Assembly: GCF_004137255.1 (NCBI RefSeq)
Contig: NZ_SDWT01000001.1
Span: forward strand, 2,418,001-2,482,000
Direction: 5' to 3'
Origin: Nocardioides oleivorans
Lineage (GTDB): Bacteria; Actinomycetota; Actinomycetes; Propionibacteriales; Nocardioidaceae
Length of the DNA: 64,000 nt
Position numbers and translations under genes: made by a program. A model generated the notes under the pieces. It was not told the origin of the DNA and made no database searches. It was given only the letters and a program-made list of their open reading frames with translations. Each line of letters opens with the position of its first letter. The stretch's first letter is position 1. Positions 48,114 to 57,009 of the stretch are shown here, in pieces.

Positions 48114-48211
48114 ACTAGACGTCGTGCTGTCACCGATGTGCTCCCCGTCACAGGGGAGGAGCCTCATCCCTGCGTGCCCACCTCGGGCCGCGCGGGGAAA
48201 GGAAACGCACC

Positions 48212-48973
48212 ATGTCTTCACGTCGATCGGCCCGGCAGCTCATCGTGGCCGTCATGCTCGGAGTGCTCGTCGGGGGTGGCCTGATGGCCATCACGCCGGC
48301 CGGGGCACAGGTCAACCAGGCGCTCGAGACGAACTGGAAGAAGATCTGGAAGAAGGAGCTCAAGCCGCTCGCGAACAAGAGCTACTACAAGAAGTCCGAG
48401 ACGGACGCGAAGTACCAGGCCAAGGGCAGCTACGAGACCGCAGGTTCGGGCTACAGCAAGGCCGAGACCTACTCGAAGGCAGAGGCCGACGCGAAGTACG
48501 CCGGCGCGGGATCGTCGTACACCAAGGCGGAGACCGACGCGAAGTACGCCGTCAAGCCGCAGGTGATCCGGGGCATCTTCTCGATGCGCACCACGGCTGC
48601 CGCGGCGGGGGCGCTCGTGAGCAACCAGATCAGCTTCGGTCACACGCTGACCACGCCGCCGACCGCGCACCTGATCGACGTGGGTGACCCGGTGCCGGCT
48701 GGCTGCAGCGGCACCTCGGCTGCACCGAGCGCGTCGCCCGGACACCTCTGCGTCTTCGTCACCCTCAACAACAACGGTGGATCGCCGCAGATCTACAACG
48801 TGGGCGGAGCCGCCAACGCGTCCTCGCCCTTCGGCGCCTACATCGGCAGCGCAGCGGGGGCGGCGGGCAACGTGTTCCTCTACGGGAGCTGGGCGGTAGG
48901 CGTCTCGACCCTCGCTTCCGGCGGGGCGGGCTTCGCGCCGGGCAAGGCCCAGGGCGCCGTCGACGGCCGCTGA
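48212..48973 (+). CDS. Secreted protein with YxKAExDAKY repeats
   Basis: The 253-residue protein has a signal peptide (residues 1-32, ending TPAGAQ). A basic Trp-Lys segment follows (NWKKIWKKELKP). Three decapeptide repeats come next: YKKSETDAKY (59-68), YSKAEADAKY (87-96) and YTKAETDAKY (103-112), with a half repeat at 81-86. Such repeats recall trimeric tail-fibre or adhesin stalks. The C-terminal 130 residues form a separate domain with two Cys (VPAGCSGT and GHLCVF). GGAAAGGAAAC precedes ATG 48212. Function is unknown; the protein is probably displayed or secreted. Confidence 0.78.
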   Translation: MSSRRSARQLIVAVMLGVLVGGGLMAITPAGAQVNQALETNWKKIWKKELKPLANKSYYKKSETDAKYQAKGSYETAGSGYSKAETYSKAEADAKYAGAGSSYTKAETDAKYAVKPQVIRGIFSMRTTAAAAGALVSNQISFGHTLTTPPTAHLIDVGDPVPAGCSGTSAAPSASPGHLCVFVTLNNNGGSPQIYNVGGAANASSPFGAYIGSAAGAAGNVFLYGSWAVGVSTLASGGAGFAPGKAQGAVDGR

Positions 48974-48990
48974 CCAGCACACCTGCACGG

Positions 48991-49023
48991 AACGGCCGCC
49001 GCGCCCCATACGCGGCGGCCGTT
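48991..49023 (+). terminator. Terminator after the secreted repeat protein
   Basis: A perfect 13-bp stem (AACGGCCGCCGCG) with a 7-nt loop lies 17 bases after the stop. Confidence 0.8.
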
Positions 49024-49046
49024 CTGGCGCTCGCGAGCCCGGGGTC

Positions 49047-49052
49047 TACCCT
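49047..49052 (+). promoter_or_regulatory. Probable -10 box of the MetB-like gene
   Basis: TACCCT lies 6 bases before GTG 49059, consistent with a leaderless mRNA. Confidence 0.45.
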
Positions 49053-49058
49053 CGCCAC

Positions 49059-50219
49059 GTGACCCAGGAACGCGCCAACAAGACCGGGTTCGAGACGCGT
49101 GCGATCCACGCCGGCTACGAGCCCGACGCGATGACCGGGGCGGTCAACCCGCCCATCTACGCCAGCAGCACCTACAAGCAGGACGGTGTCGGTGGCCTGC
49201 GCGGCGGCTACGAGTACAGCCGCTCGGGCAACCCCACGCGTACGGCGCTCGAGGGCGCGCTCGCGGCGGTCGAGGACGGCGAGCGCGGGTTCGCCTTCGC
49301 GTCCGGACTGGCTGCCGAGGACGCGATCATCCGCGCCCTCACCGCACCCGGCGACCACGTCGTCATCCCGGACGACGCCTACGGTGGCACCTTCCGACTC
49401 TTCGACAAGGTCGCCAAGCTCTGGGGCACCGCCTACAGCGCCGCTCCGGTCGCCGACACCGAGGCGGTCGCCGCGGCGATCGAGCCCGGTCGCACCAAGC
49501 TCGTGTGGGTCGAGACGCCGACCAACCCGATGCTCACCATCGGCGACATCGAGGCGCTGGCCTCGGTCGCCCACGACGCCGGCGCGCTGCTCGTCGTCGA
49601 CAACACCTTCGCCTCGCCCTACCTCCAGCAGCCGCTCACGCTCGGCGCCGACGTGGTCGTGCACTCGACGACCAAGTACGTCGGTGGGCACAGCGACGTC
49701 GTCGGGGGAGCGGTGGTCGTGCGCGACCTCGACCTCGCCGACAAGGTCGGCTTCCACCAGAACGCCATGGGTGCCGTCGCCGGACCGTTCGACGCGTTCC
49801 TCACCCACCGCGGCCTCAAGACCCTCGGCGTGCGCATGGACCGCCACTGCGACAACGCCGAGACGGTCGTCGCCTTCCTCGACGGCGACCCGCGCGTCAC
49901 CGAGGTGATCTACCCCGGCCTCGCCGCGCACCCCGGACACGAGGTCGCCGCCCGGCAGATGAAGCGCTTCGGCGGGATGATCTCCTTCCGTGTCGCCGGC
50001 GGCGTCGAGCGCGCGCTCGCGGTGTGCGAGCGGGCAGAGGTCTTCACCCTCGGCGAGTCGCTCGGCGGGGTCGAGTCGCTCATCGAGCACCCGGGCCGGA
50101 TGACGCACGCCAGCGTTGCCGGCACCGACCTCGAGGTCCCCGACGACCTGATCCGGCTCAGCGTCGGCATCGAGACCGCCGACGACCTCGTCGCCGACCT
50201 CGACCGCGCGCTCGGCTGA
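49059..50219 (+). CDS. metB: Cystathionine gamma-synthase/lyase (MetB-like)
   Basis: This 386-residue PLP enzyme belongs to the Cys/Met metabolism family. The motifs are TRAIHAGYEPD, YEYSRSGNPTR, SGLAAEDAI, VWVETPTNPML, the PLP-lysine region HSTTKYVGGHSDVVGG and the C-terminal ESLGGVESLIEHPGRMTHAS. It could make cystathionine from O-acyl-homoserine and cysteine, or cleave it to cysteine; sequence alone does not separate the two. With cbs at 17654 it could complete a transsulfuration route. GTG 49059 appears leaderless. Confidence 0.93.
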   Translation: MTQERANKTGFETRAIHAGYEPDAMTGAVNPPIYASSTYKQDGVGGLRGGYEYSRSGNPTRTALEGALAAVEDGERGFAFASGLAAEDAIIRALTAPGDHVVIPDDAYGGTFRLFDKVAKLWGTAYSAAPVADTEAVAAAIEPGRTKLVWVETPTNPMLTIGDIEALASVAHDAGALLVVDNTFASPYLQQPLTLGADVVVHSTTKYVGGHSDVVGGAVVVRDLDLADKVGFHQNAMGAVAGPFDAFLTHRGLKTLGVRMDRHCDNAETVVAFLDGDPRVTEVIYPGLAAHPGHEVAARQMKRFGGMISFRVAGGVERALAVCERAEVFTLGESLGGVESLIEHPGRMTHASVAGTDLEVPDDLIRLSVGIETADDLVADLDRALG

Positions 50220-50261
50220 CAGGCGTTGCGTATCACCGGCGTCGAGGTGAGAGGCTGAGCC

Positions 50262-50585
50262 GTGGCCGCTCCCCAGAACACCGACATCCGGTTCTCGCTC
50301 GCCAACGAGCGCACGTTCCTCGCCTACGAGCGGACGGCCATCGGCCTGGTCGCGGCATCGCTCGCGGTGTTCCACCTGCTCGACCCGTCGTGGCCCCAGA
50401 AGCTCCTCGGGCTGCTGCTCGTCGCGTCCGGGGTGATCGCCTCGGCGGGTGGCTGGCTGCGCTACCGCCAGGCCGAGCGGGCGATCCGTGAGGGCCATGA
50501 CCTGCCCACGGGCAACACCGTGCACGTGATGGCCGCCGCCGTGATCGTGGTGATCATCGCCGCCGGCATCTCGGTGGTCGTGTGA
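50262..50585 (+). CDS. DUF202 (YidH family) membrane protein
   Basis: The 107-residue protein has the DUF202 start (DIRFSLANERTFLAYERTAIGLV) and three membrane segments. Function is unknown. The stop overlaps the MutL-like gene by 4 bases, so it shares a transcript with it. Confidence 0.88.
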   Translation: MAAPQNTDIRFSLANERTFLAYERTAIGLVAASLAVFHLLDPSWPQKLLGLLLVASGVIASAGGWLRYRQAERAIREGHDLPTGNTVHVMAAAVIVVIIAAGISVVV

Positions 50586-51982
50586 GCGGCTCTTCCTGCG
50601 TGGTGTGCGTCGACTTCGGGTCGACCTTCACCAAGGCGGCGCTGGTCGACCTCGCGAGCGGTGACCTCCTCGCCACCGCCAGCCACCCGACCACGCTCCC
50701 GGACGCCGGCGGCCACGGCGACGTGCTCGACGGGTACGACGCCTGCGTCGCCGTGCTGGTCGCCCAGGACGTCCGGGCCGAGGACGCCGACGTGCTCGCC
50801 TGCTCGTCGGCCGGCGGCGGGCTCCGGATCGCCGTGGTCGGCAACGAGGAGCTCGTCACCGCGGAGGCCGGCCGTCGGGTCGCGCTGTCGAGCGGCGGGA
50901 AGGTCGTGCTGGTGCTGTTCGGCGGCCTGGACGACGCCAAGCTCGCCGACCTCCGGGCCGCCGAGCCCGACGTCGTGCTGCTCGTCGGCGGGACCGACGG
51001 CGGCAACGCCGAGGTCCTCGAGGGCGATGCGGCGTTCCTCGCCCGCGTGCCGTGGGCCGGGCCGGTGGTGGTCGCCGGCAACATCGAGTCGCAGCCGCTG
51101 GTCGCCGACCTGCTCGCCGGCTCGGGCACGCCGCACGTGCTGGCCGACAACGTCGTGCCCCGCATCGGCGTGCTCGCCCCCGACAGCGCGCGCCGCGCGA
51201 TCCGCGAGATCTTCCTCAGCCACGTGATCGGCGGCAAGCACCTCAGCAGCCGCACCGACGCGTACGGGAGGTCGTTCACCGAGCTGGTCCGCGGCGCGAC
51301 CCCCGACATCGTGCTGACCGGCGTCGAGCTGCTCGCCCGGGGCCTCGACGACCAGCACCCGGGCGCGGGCGACGTGGTCGTCGTCGACGTCGGCGGTGCC
51401 ACCACCGACGTGCACAGCGTGGTCGAGCTCGACCCCGAGGACTCGGGCCTGGCGCGCGAGGTCGTCGCCACCACGCCCGTCACCCGCACCGTCGAGGGCG
51501 ACCTCGGCATGCGGTGGTCGGCGATCTCGACGGTCGAGGCCGCGGGTCGCGACGACCTGCACGCGGCCGCCGTACGACGCCGGGCTGACCCGGACTACCT
51601 GCCCGACTCGGCCGAGGAGCAGGACGCGGACCTCGAGATCGCGGCCGCCGCGGTCCGGATCGCGCTGGAGCGGCACGCCGGTCGCAGCAAGGTCGTGGTC
51701 AGCCCCGAGGGGCGCGTGGTGGAGCGCAGCGGCAAGGACCTCCGCGAGGTCGACCTGCTGGTCGGCTCGGGTGGGGTGCTGCGCCACGGCGGTCCCGATG
51801 CCGTGCGCCGGGTGCTGCTTCCGGCGACGGGCGACGCCTTCGAGGGCGGGTGGCAGCTGCCGCGCGACCCGAAGGTCGTCGTCGACGTCGACTACGTGCT
51901 GGCCGCCGCGGGGCTGCTCGCGCACGACCACGGCGTGACGGCACACAGGCTGGTGCGAAGGCTCGGTCACCGGGACGGCTAA
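50582..51982 (+). CDS. Glutamate mutase MutL family protein
   Basis: The 466-residue actin/hexokinase-fold ATPase has VCVDFGSTFTKAALVDL (phosphate 1), CSSAGGGLRIAVVGNE, LLVGGTDGGNAEVL, and VVVVDVGGATTDVHSV (phosphate 2). This matches the MutL protein of the coenzyme B12-dependent glutamate mutase complex, thought to act as a repair or reactivation factor. No mutase subunits or B12 genes are encoded nearby, so the partner is not evident here. GTG 50582 overlaps the DUF202 stop; the product ends 9 bases before the next gene. Confidence 0.86.
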   Translation: MSGSSCVVCVDFGSTFTKAALVDLASGDLLATASHPTTLPDAGGHGDVLDGYDACVAVLVAQDVRAEDADVLACSSAGGGLRIAVVGNEELVTAEAGRRVALSSGGKVVLVLFGGLDDAKLADLRAAEPDVVLLVGGTDGGNAEVLEGDAAFLARVPWAGPVVVAGNIESQPLVADLLAGSGTPHVLADNVVPRIGVLAPDSARRAIREIFLSHVIGGKHLSSRTDAYGRSFTELVRGATPDIVLTGVELLARGLDDQHPGAGDVVVVDVGGATTDVHSVVELDPEDSGLAREVVATTPVTRTVEGDLGMRWSAISTVEAAGRDDLHAAAVRRRADPDYLPDSAEEQDADLEIAAAAVRIALERHAGRSKVVVSPEGRVVERSGKDLREVDLLVGSGGVLRHGGPDAVRRVLLPATGDAFEGGWQLPRDPKVVVDVDYVLAAAGLLAHDHGVTAHRLVRRLGHRDG

Positions 51983-51985
51983 CGT
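51980..51985 (+). promoter_or_regulatory. Probable -10 box of the AI-2E family gene
   Basis: TAACGT lies 6 bases before GTG 51992, overlapping the end of the MutL-like gene. A leaderless mRNA is possible. Confidence 0.45.
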
Positions 51986-51991
51986 GGGCGG

Positions 51992-53374
51992 GTGAGCGAC
52001 GAGCGCACTCCGGATCCGGAGCAGGCCACCCCATCCGACGAGGAGACGGGGCGGCGACGGATCTTCGACCTGATCGGTCGCGGCGACGTCGACGAGGACC
52101 GGCTCACCGAGCGCATCGTCGCGCAGTGGGCACAGATGCGCGCCGAGCGCCGCGTCGAGCAGCCGACGACCTTCACCACCGGTCCGTCGAACTTCAGCCG
52201 CGCCCAGGTGCCGTGGGGTCTCGACCTCGCCGCCGCCTGGTCCTGGCGCCTGATCATCATCGCGGCCGCGGCCTACGGGGTGCTGTGGCTGCTGGCCTAC
52301 TTCGCGGTCATCACGTTCCCGATCGCGATCGCCCTGCTGATCGCCGCGCTCTGCACGCCGCTGGTCAACGCGTTGCGCGGTGCCGGGCTGCCGCGTGGTC
52401 CGGCCACCGGTGTGGTGATGATCGTCGGCATCGCCTCGGTGGCGCTGCTGCTCACCTTCGTCGGCCAGCAGGTCGCGCAGGGCGCCAACGACCTCGCCGA
52501 CTCCGTCGTGCAGGGCCTGGGCCAGGTCCGCGACTGGCTGCGCAACGGGCCCCTCTCGATCTCCGACTCGCAGCTCGACGGCTACATCAAGCAGGTGCAG
52601 GGCGCGATCACCGAGAGCACGGGCACCGACGGTGTGGTGACCCGGGTGACCGAGGTCGGCACGGCGCTCGGCCACGTGGTCGCCGGCTTCTTCATCGTGC
52701 TCTTCTCCACCTACTTCTTCCTCGCCGACGGTGAGCGCATCTGGTCGTGGATGGTGCGCATCGCCCCGCGCGCCGGCCGCGAGCGGGTCGACGCCTCGGG
52801 CCGCGTGGCCTGGCGCTCGCTCACCCAGTTCGTCCGCGCGACGGTCATCGTCGCGCTGGCCGACGCGATCGGCATCATGATCGTCGCGGCGATCCTCGGT
52901 GTTCCGTTCGTCGTCGCGATCGGCGTGCTGGTGTTCCTCGGCGCCTTCGTGCCGATGATCGGTGCCACCGTCGCCGGGTCGGTCGCCATCCTGGTCGCGC
53001 TGGTCGACCAGGGCCCGTTCACCGCCCTGCTGATGTTCGGTGGCGTGATCCTGGTCCAGCAGATCGAGGGCCACATCCTCCAGCCGTTCCTGATGGGCCG
53101 CTTCGTGTCCCTGCACCCGCTCGGTGTGATCGTGGCGATCGGCTGCGGCGTGCTCGTGGCGGGCGTCGCGGGCGCGCTCATCGCCGTACCCCTCGCGGCG
53201 GCCGGCAACGCCGTCGCCCAGCACCTCGCGAGCTACACCTCCATCGGCGAGGAGGACCACGAGGAGGCGCTCGAGGAGGACATCGCGCCACCTCCCACTG
53301 AGGGCGACCTGATCCCCGAGGACGACAGCCCGCTGGCCGGCCCGGCCGCGCCGGAGGAGGAGGACGAGAAGTGA
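51992..53374 (+). CDS. AI-2E transporter family (PerM/YdiK-like) membrane protein
   Basis: The 460-residue protein has an acidic cytoplasmic N-terminus of about 80 residues and about eight membrane segments. The family motifs include GFFIVLFSTYFFLADGERIW, FVPMIGATVAGSVAILVALV and QQIEGHILQPFLMGRFVSLHPLGVI. Family members export or leak small molecules, or act in sodium/proton exchange; the substrate is unknown. The C-terminus is strongly acidic. The stop overlaps ilvA by 4 bases. Confidence 0.9.
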   Translation: MSDERTPDPEQATPSDEETGRRRIFDLIGRGDVDEDRLTERIVAQWAQMRAERRVEQPTTFTTGPSNFSRAQVPWGLDLAAAWSWRLIIIAAAAYGVLWLLAYFAVITFPIAIALLIAALCTPLVNALRGAGLPRGPATGVVMIVGIASVALLLTFVGQQVAQGANDLADSVVQGLGQVRDWLRNGPLSISDSQLDGYIKQVQGAITESTGTDGVVTRVTEVGTALGHVVAGFFIVLFSTYFFLADGERIWSWMVRIAPRAGRERVDASGRVAWRSLTQFVRATVIVALADAIGIMIVAAILGVPFVVAIGVLVFLGAFVPMIGATVAGSVAILVALVDQGPFTALLMFGGVILVQQIEGHILQPFLMGRFVSLHPLGVIVAIGCGVLVAGVAGALIAVPLAAAGNAVAQHLASYTSIGEEDHEEALEEDIAPPPTEGDLIPEDDSPLAGPAAPEEEDEK

Positions 53375-54588
53375 CCGAGGCGGTGACCGAGGCGGTGACG
53401 CTCGCCGACATCATGGCCGCCCGCGAGGTGCTGGGCGACCACGTCGTGACGACGCCCATCGAGAGCTCGCGGTGGCTCTCGGCCCTCGTCGGCGGCCCGG
53501 TGTCGCTCAAGTGCGAGAACCTCCAGCGCACCGGTTCCTTCAAGTCACGCGGTGCGTTCGTCCGCATCTCGCGGCTCACGCCGGAGGAGCGGGCGCACGG
53601 CGTCGTCGCGGCCTCCGCGGGCAACCACGCGCAGGGGGTCGCCCTCGCCGCGACCACGCTGGGCATCAGGTCGACGGTGTTCATGCCCGAGGGTGCGCCG
53701 ATCCCCAAGGAGAAGGCGACCCGCGGCTACGGCGCCGACGTCGTCTTCCACGGCCGCTACCTCGAGGACTCGCTCGCCGCCGCCCGTGCCTTCGCCGAGG
53801 AGACCGGCGCCGTCCTGATCCACCCCTTCGACCACGTCGACGTCGTCGCGGGCCAGGGCACGCTCGGGCTCGAGGTCCTCGAGCAGTGCCCGGACGTCCG
53901 CACCGTGCTCGTCCCCACCGGCGGAGGCGGGCTGCTGGCCGGGGTGGCGATCGCGATCAAGGCGTTGCGCCCCGACGTACGCGTCGTGGGGGTGCAGGCC
54001 GAGGCGGCCGCCGCGTTCCCCGGCTCGCTCGCGGCCGGTCAGCCCGTGCCGCTGGAGTCGATGAGCACGATGGCCGACGGCATCGCGGTCGGCCGTCCCG
54101 GCGACATCACCTTCGCGGCCGTGCGCGACCACGTCGACGAGGTCGTGACGGTCTCGGAGGAGTCGCTGTCGGTCGCCCTGCTGGCGCTGGTCGAGCGGGC
54201 CAAGCAGGTCGTCGAGCCCGCCGGCGCCGCCGCGGTGGCCGCCCTCCTCGACGACCCGACCGGCTTCGAGACCCCGGCCGTCGCGGTGCTGTCGGGCGGC
54301 AACATCGACCCGCTGCTGCTCAGCAAGGTGATCCGCCACGGGCTGTCCGCCGCCGGGCGCTACCTCTACCTCCGCGTCCTCATCCCCGACCTCCCCGGCG
54401 GCCTGGCCGCTCTGCTGACCGACGTCAGCGAGACCGGCGCCAACGTGCTCGAGGTCGCCCACGAGCGGATCTCGCCCACCCTGACCCTCAACGAGGTCGA
54501 GGTGCGGATCCAGCTCGAGACCCGCGGCGAGCCGCACGCCGAGCAGGTGCTCGCCCGGCTCCGCGAGCGCGGCTACCGCGTCGACTGA
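53371..54588 (+). CDS. ilvA: Threonine ammonia-lyase
   Basis: The enzyme deaminates threonine to 2-oxobutanoate for isoleucine synthesis. The 405-residue PLP protein has the lysine motif LQRTGSFKSRGAF, AASAGNHAQGVALAA, PTGGGGLLAGVAIA, and a C-terminal ACT-like regulatory domain (LRVLIPDLPGGLAALLTDVSETGANVLEVAHER). Serine deamination is also possible in this TdcB-like class. GTG 53371 overlaps the preceding stop. Confidence 0.93.
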   Translation: MTEAVTEAVTLADIMAAREVLGDHVVTTPIESSRWLSALVGGPVSLKCENLQRTGSFKSRGAFVRISRLTPEERAHGVVAASAGNHAQGVALAATTLGIRSTVFMPEGAPIPKEKATRGYGADVVFHGRYLEDSLAAARAFAEETGAVLIHPFDHVDVVAGQGTLGLEVLEQCPDVRTVLVPTGGGGLLAGVAIAIKALRPDVRVVGVQAEAAAAFPGSLAAGQPVPLESMSTMADGIAVGRPGDITFAAVRDHVDEVVTVSEESLSVALLALVERAKQVVEPAGAAAVAALLDDPTGFETPAVAVLSGGNIDPLLLSKVIRHGLSAAGRYLYLRVLIPDLPGGLAALLTDVSETGANVLEVAHERISPTLTLNEVEVRIQLETRGEPHAEQVLARLRERGYRVD

Positions 54589-54624
54589 GGCGTCGTGCTC
54601 CTGCTCTGTCGGGAAATGCGGAGA

Positions 54625-54676
54625 AGCGGTGCATGAAACGGATTCCCGCGTCGGGGAGTCCTCCTCACGCACCGCT
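54625..54676. terminator. Bidirectional hairpin between ilvA and greA
   Basis: AGCGGTGC and GCACCGCT close a larger loop that contains an inner imperfect stem (GATTCCC/GGGAGTC). The structure lies between the convergent stops of ilvA and greA and probably ends both transcripts. Confidence 0.5.
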
Positions 54677-54696
54677 CCGGGGAGCGAGCCGGGCGC

Positions 54697-55188
54697 TCAG
54701 GCCCGGTAGGGCTCCGCGTCGACGATCTCGACCGAGAACTCCTTGCCGGTGGGCGCGGTGTAGGAGACCGTGTCGCCCTTCGACTTGCCGTTGATCGCGG
54801 CGCCGAGCGCCGTCTGGGGGGAGTAGACGTCGAGCTCGTCGCCCTCGGAGAGGTTCTCGCGGGCCCCGAGGAGGAACTTCTCCTCGTCGCCGCCGGCGAT
54901 GCGCGCCGTGACGACCATGCCGGGCTCGACGATGCCGTCGTTGGCCGGCGTCTCGCCGACCTCCGCGCGCCGGAGCATGTCCTCGAGCTGGCGGACGCGG
55001 GCCTCCTGCTTGCCCTGGTCGTCCTTGGCGGCGTGGTAGCCGCTGTTCTCCTTGAGGTCGCCCTCGTCGCGCGCGGCCGCGATCTTCTCGATGATCTCCT
55101 GGCGCTTGGGGCCCCGGAGGTCGTCGAGCTCGGCCTGCAGCTTGTCGTAGGCCTCCTGGGTCAGCCAGATGGTGCCCTGGTCGGTCAT
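54697..55188 (-). CDS. greA: Transcription elongation factor GreA
   Basis: GreA stimulates transcript cleavage by stalled RNA polymerase. The 163-residue protein has the N-terminal coiled coil (WLTQEAYDKLQAELDDLRGPKRQEIIEKIAAARDEGDLKENSGYHAAKDDQ) with the acidic DEGDLKEN tip that enters the secondary channel, and a C-terminal FKBP-like domain (ISPQTALG-like VYSPQTALGAAINGK). AGGAGT precedes ATG 55188. Its neighbours DUF4307 and mca are the usual actinobacterial ones. Confidence 0.96.
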   Translation of the reverse strand: MTDQGTIWLTQEAYDKLQAELDDLRGPKRQEIIEKIAAARDEGDLKENSGYHAAKDDQGKQEARVRQLEDMLRRAEVGETPANDGIVEPGMVVTARIAGGDEEKFLLGARENLSEGDELDVYSPQTALGAAINGKSKGDTVSYTAPTGKEFSVEIVDAEPYRA

Positions 55189-55326
55189 GTCAGTACTCCT
55201 GCTTCACGTGCGCCTGCGCTGGGGATGTGCCTCAGCGCAACCGCATCCGGTCGGTGGATCTCTTCCGTCCGATCAGGGTCAGCGCGGCGCAGACGTGGGC
55301 CAGCGCTGCCGGACGGGCAGATGAAC

Positions 55327-55332
55327 AGGCTA
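55327..55332 (-). promoter_or_regulatory. Probable greA -10 box
   Basis: On the minus strand TAGCCT lies 139 bases before ATG 55188, which would leave a leader of about 130 nt. The leader may have a regulatory function, as noted for other greA genes, but I see no clear fold. Confidence 0.35.
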
Positions 55333-55385
55333 GCAACAGCAGCCGAAAAGCGCAGGTCGAGCGCTCTCCCGGGTGTGTACGACGC

Positions 55386-55775
55386 TCAGCGGGGGCGGGG
55401 CTGGTCGGGTGTCGTGCAGCCGAGCTTCTCCACCGCGGTGGCCTCGCGCTCGGTGCGGATCACCACGTCGTTGTTGCCGTTGGTGGGGGTGAAGGCGACC
55501 TCGCCGACGGCCGTCTTGTCCGCGGCGAGCGCCCGCAGCCGGCAGGTGGCCTGCACGTCGCCCTCGAGGCGCACGTCGACGCGTGCGGTGGTCTCGCTGC
55601 TGCTGACGATGTCGAACGAGACGAGCTCCGAACGCACCTCGGGGGAGCCGTGGAAGAACGCCGCCCACGCGAGCCACACGAGACCCACGACGGCCAGCAC
55701 TGCGGTGGCGCCGATGGCCACGGGCCGGCGCCAGGGCGCGGGCGCGCCGTAGCGGTCGGCGAGGTCGGTGGTCAC
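55386..55775 (-). CDS. DUF4307 membrane protein
   Basis: The 129-residue protein has a short cytoplasmic N-terminus, one membrane segment (PVAIGATAVLAVVGLVWLAWAAF) and an external domain beginning SPEVRSELVSFDIVSSSETTARVDVRLE, as in DUF4307 proteins of actinobacteria. It usually sits between greA and mca, as here. Function is unknown. The GTG start lies opposite the divergent mca promoter. Confidence 0.87.
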   Translation of the reverse strand: MTTDLADRYGAPAPWRRPVAIGATAVLAVVGLVWLAWAAFFHGSPEVRSELVSFDIVSSSETTARVDVRLEGDVQATCRLRALAADKTAVGEVAFTPTNGNNDVVIRTEREATAVEKLGCTTPDQPRPR

Positions 55776-55799
55776 CGGTGAAGCCTAAGTCGCACGTCC

Positions 55800-55805
55800 T
55801 AGGAT
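55800..55805 (+). promoter_or_regulatory. Probable -10 box of mca
   Basis: TAGGAT lies 7 bases before ATG 55813, consistent with a leaderless mRNA. It also argues against GTG 55807 as the start. Confidence 0.5.
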
Positions 55806-55812
55806 CGTGCAC

Positions 55813-56712
55813 ATGCCCCAGCCCCCCGTCGACCGTTCCACCGACGGTCTCCGACTCATGCACGTCCACGCCCACCCCGACGACGAGTCGAGCAAGGGGG
55901 CGGCGTCGACGGCGATGTACGTCGCCGAGGGCGTCGACGTCCACGTCGTCACGTGCACGGGCGGCGAGCGCGGCTCGGTCCTCAACGCCAAGATGGACCG
56001 CCCCGAGGTCTGGGAGAACATCAGCGAGATCCGCCGCGAGGAGATGCACCGCGCCCGCGACATCCTCGGCATCCGCCAGGACTGGCTCGGCTTCGTCGAT
56101 TCCGGGTGGCCGGAGGGCGACCCCAAGCCCCCGCTCCCGGAGGGCTGCTTCGCGCTGGTCCCGCTCGAGGAGTCGACCGAGCGCCTGGTGCGGCTGATCC
56201 GCGAGTTCCGCCCGCACGTGATGACGACGTACGACGAGCGCGGCGGCTACCCCCACCCCGACCACATCCGTTGCCACGAGGTCTCCGTCGCCGCCTACCA
56301 CGCGGCCGGCGACCCGGAGCGGTTCCCCGACGCGGGCGAGCCGTGGCAGCCGATGAAGCTCTACTACCACCACGGCTGGAGCTGGGAGAAGACCAACGCC
56401 CTGCACCAGGCCATGGTCGACCACGGCCTGGAGTCGCCCTACGCCGAGCGACTCGAGAAGTGGGAGCGCGAGCCTGAATGGGACGACCGGATCACCACCA
56501 AGGTGCCGTGCGGAGACTTCTTCGGCGTCCGCGACCAGGCCCTGCTGGCCCACGCGACGCAGATCGATCCCGACGGCATGTGGTTCGCCATCCCGCGGGA
56601 GATCCAGCAGCGGGTGTGGCCCACCGAGGACTACGAGCTGGTCGAGTCGACCGTGCAGAGCACGCTGCCGGAGGACGACCTGTTCGCCGGGATCGCGACC
56701 CCCGCACCCTGA
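55813..56712 (+). CDS. mca: Mycothiol S-conjugate amidase
   Basis: Mca cleaves mycothiol conjugates of toxic electrophiles into glucosaminyl-inositol and mercapturic acids, so this organism is expected to make mycothiol. The 299-residue zinc hydrolase has the metal motif [18 protein letters not shown], the [14 protein letters not shown] helix, [22 protein letters not shown] and [12 protein letters not shown]. These residues fit Mca better than MshB. ATG 55813 fits the leaderless promoter. Confidence 0.94.
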   Translation: MPQPPVDRSTDGLRLMHVHAHPDDESSKGAASTAMYVAEGVDVHVVTCTGGERGSVLNAKMDRPEVWENISEIRREEMHRARDILGIRQDWLGFVDSGWPEGDPKPPLPEGCFALVPLEESTERLVRLIREFRPHVMTTYDERGGYPHPDHIRCHEVSVAAYHAAGDPERFPDAGEPWQPMKLYYHHGWSWEKTNALHQAMVDHGLESPYAERLEKWEREPEWDDRITTKVPCGDFFGVRDQALLAHATQIDPDGMWFAIPREIQQRVWPTEDYELVESTVQSTLPEDDLFAGIATPAP

Positions 56713-56749
56713 CATCCCACGACGTGGTCCGAGGTGGGAGACTGGCCCC

Positions 56750-56992
56750 ATGCTCGACCTGCTGATCGTCCTCGCCGTCGACGACCCGACGCCCGCCGAC
56801 AACGACGTCGTCGCCGGACCGATCGCGTTCGCGATCTGGATCGGCATGATCCTCGCCGTCGTCGTGATCGGCTTCAGCCTCGTCAAGCAGCTGCGCAAGG
56901 CCCAGGCCGCGAAGGACGCCGGCGTCTACGGCGACGAGCCGGTCGACACCACGGGGACGAGCGAGAGGGCCGACACCGCCGACGAGCGGTGA
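56750..56992 (+). CDS. Small membrane protein downstream of mca
   Basis: The 80-residue protein has one strong membrane segment (AFAIWIGMILAVVVIGFSLVKQL, residues about 30-52), a short external N-terminus and an acidic, Thr-rich cytoplasmic tail. A protein of this kind often follows mca in actinobacteria. Function is unknown. The gap to mca is 37 bases. Confidence 0.75.
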   Translation: MLDLLIVLAVDDPTPADNDVVAGPIAFAIWIGMILAVVVIGFSLVKQLRKAQAAKDAGVYGDEPVDTTGTSERADTADER

Positions 56993-57009
56993 GCCCGGAC
57001 GCGCGCCGC

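Noticed and set aside
50462-53260. Minus-strand open frame of about 930 codons opposite the MutL-like and AI-2E family genes
   Set aside because: Low-complexity Asp/Arg/Gly/His translation and no ribosome binding site; the plus-strand genes have clear motifs.
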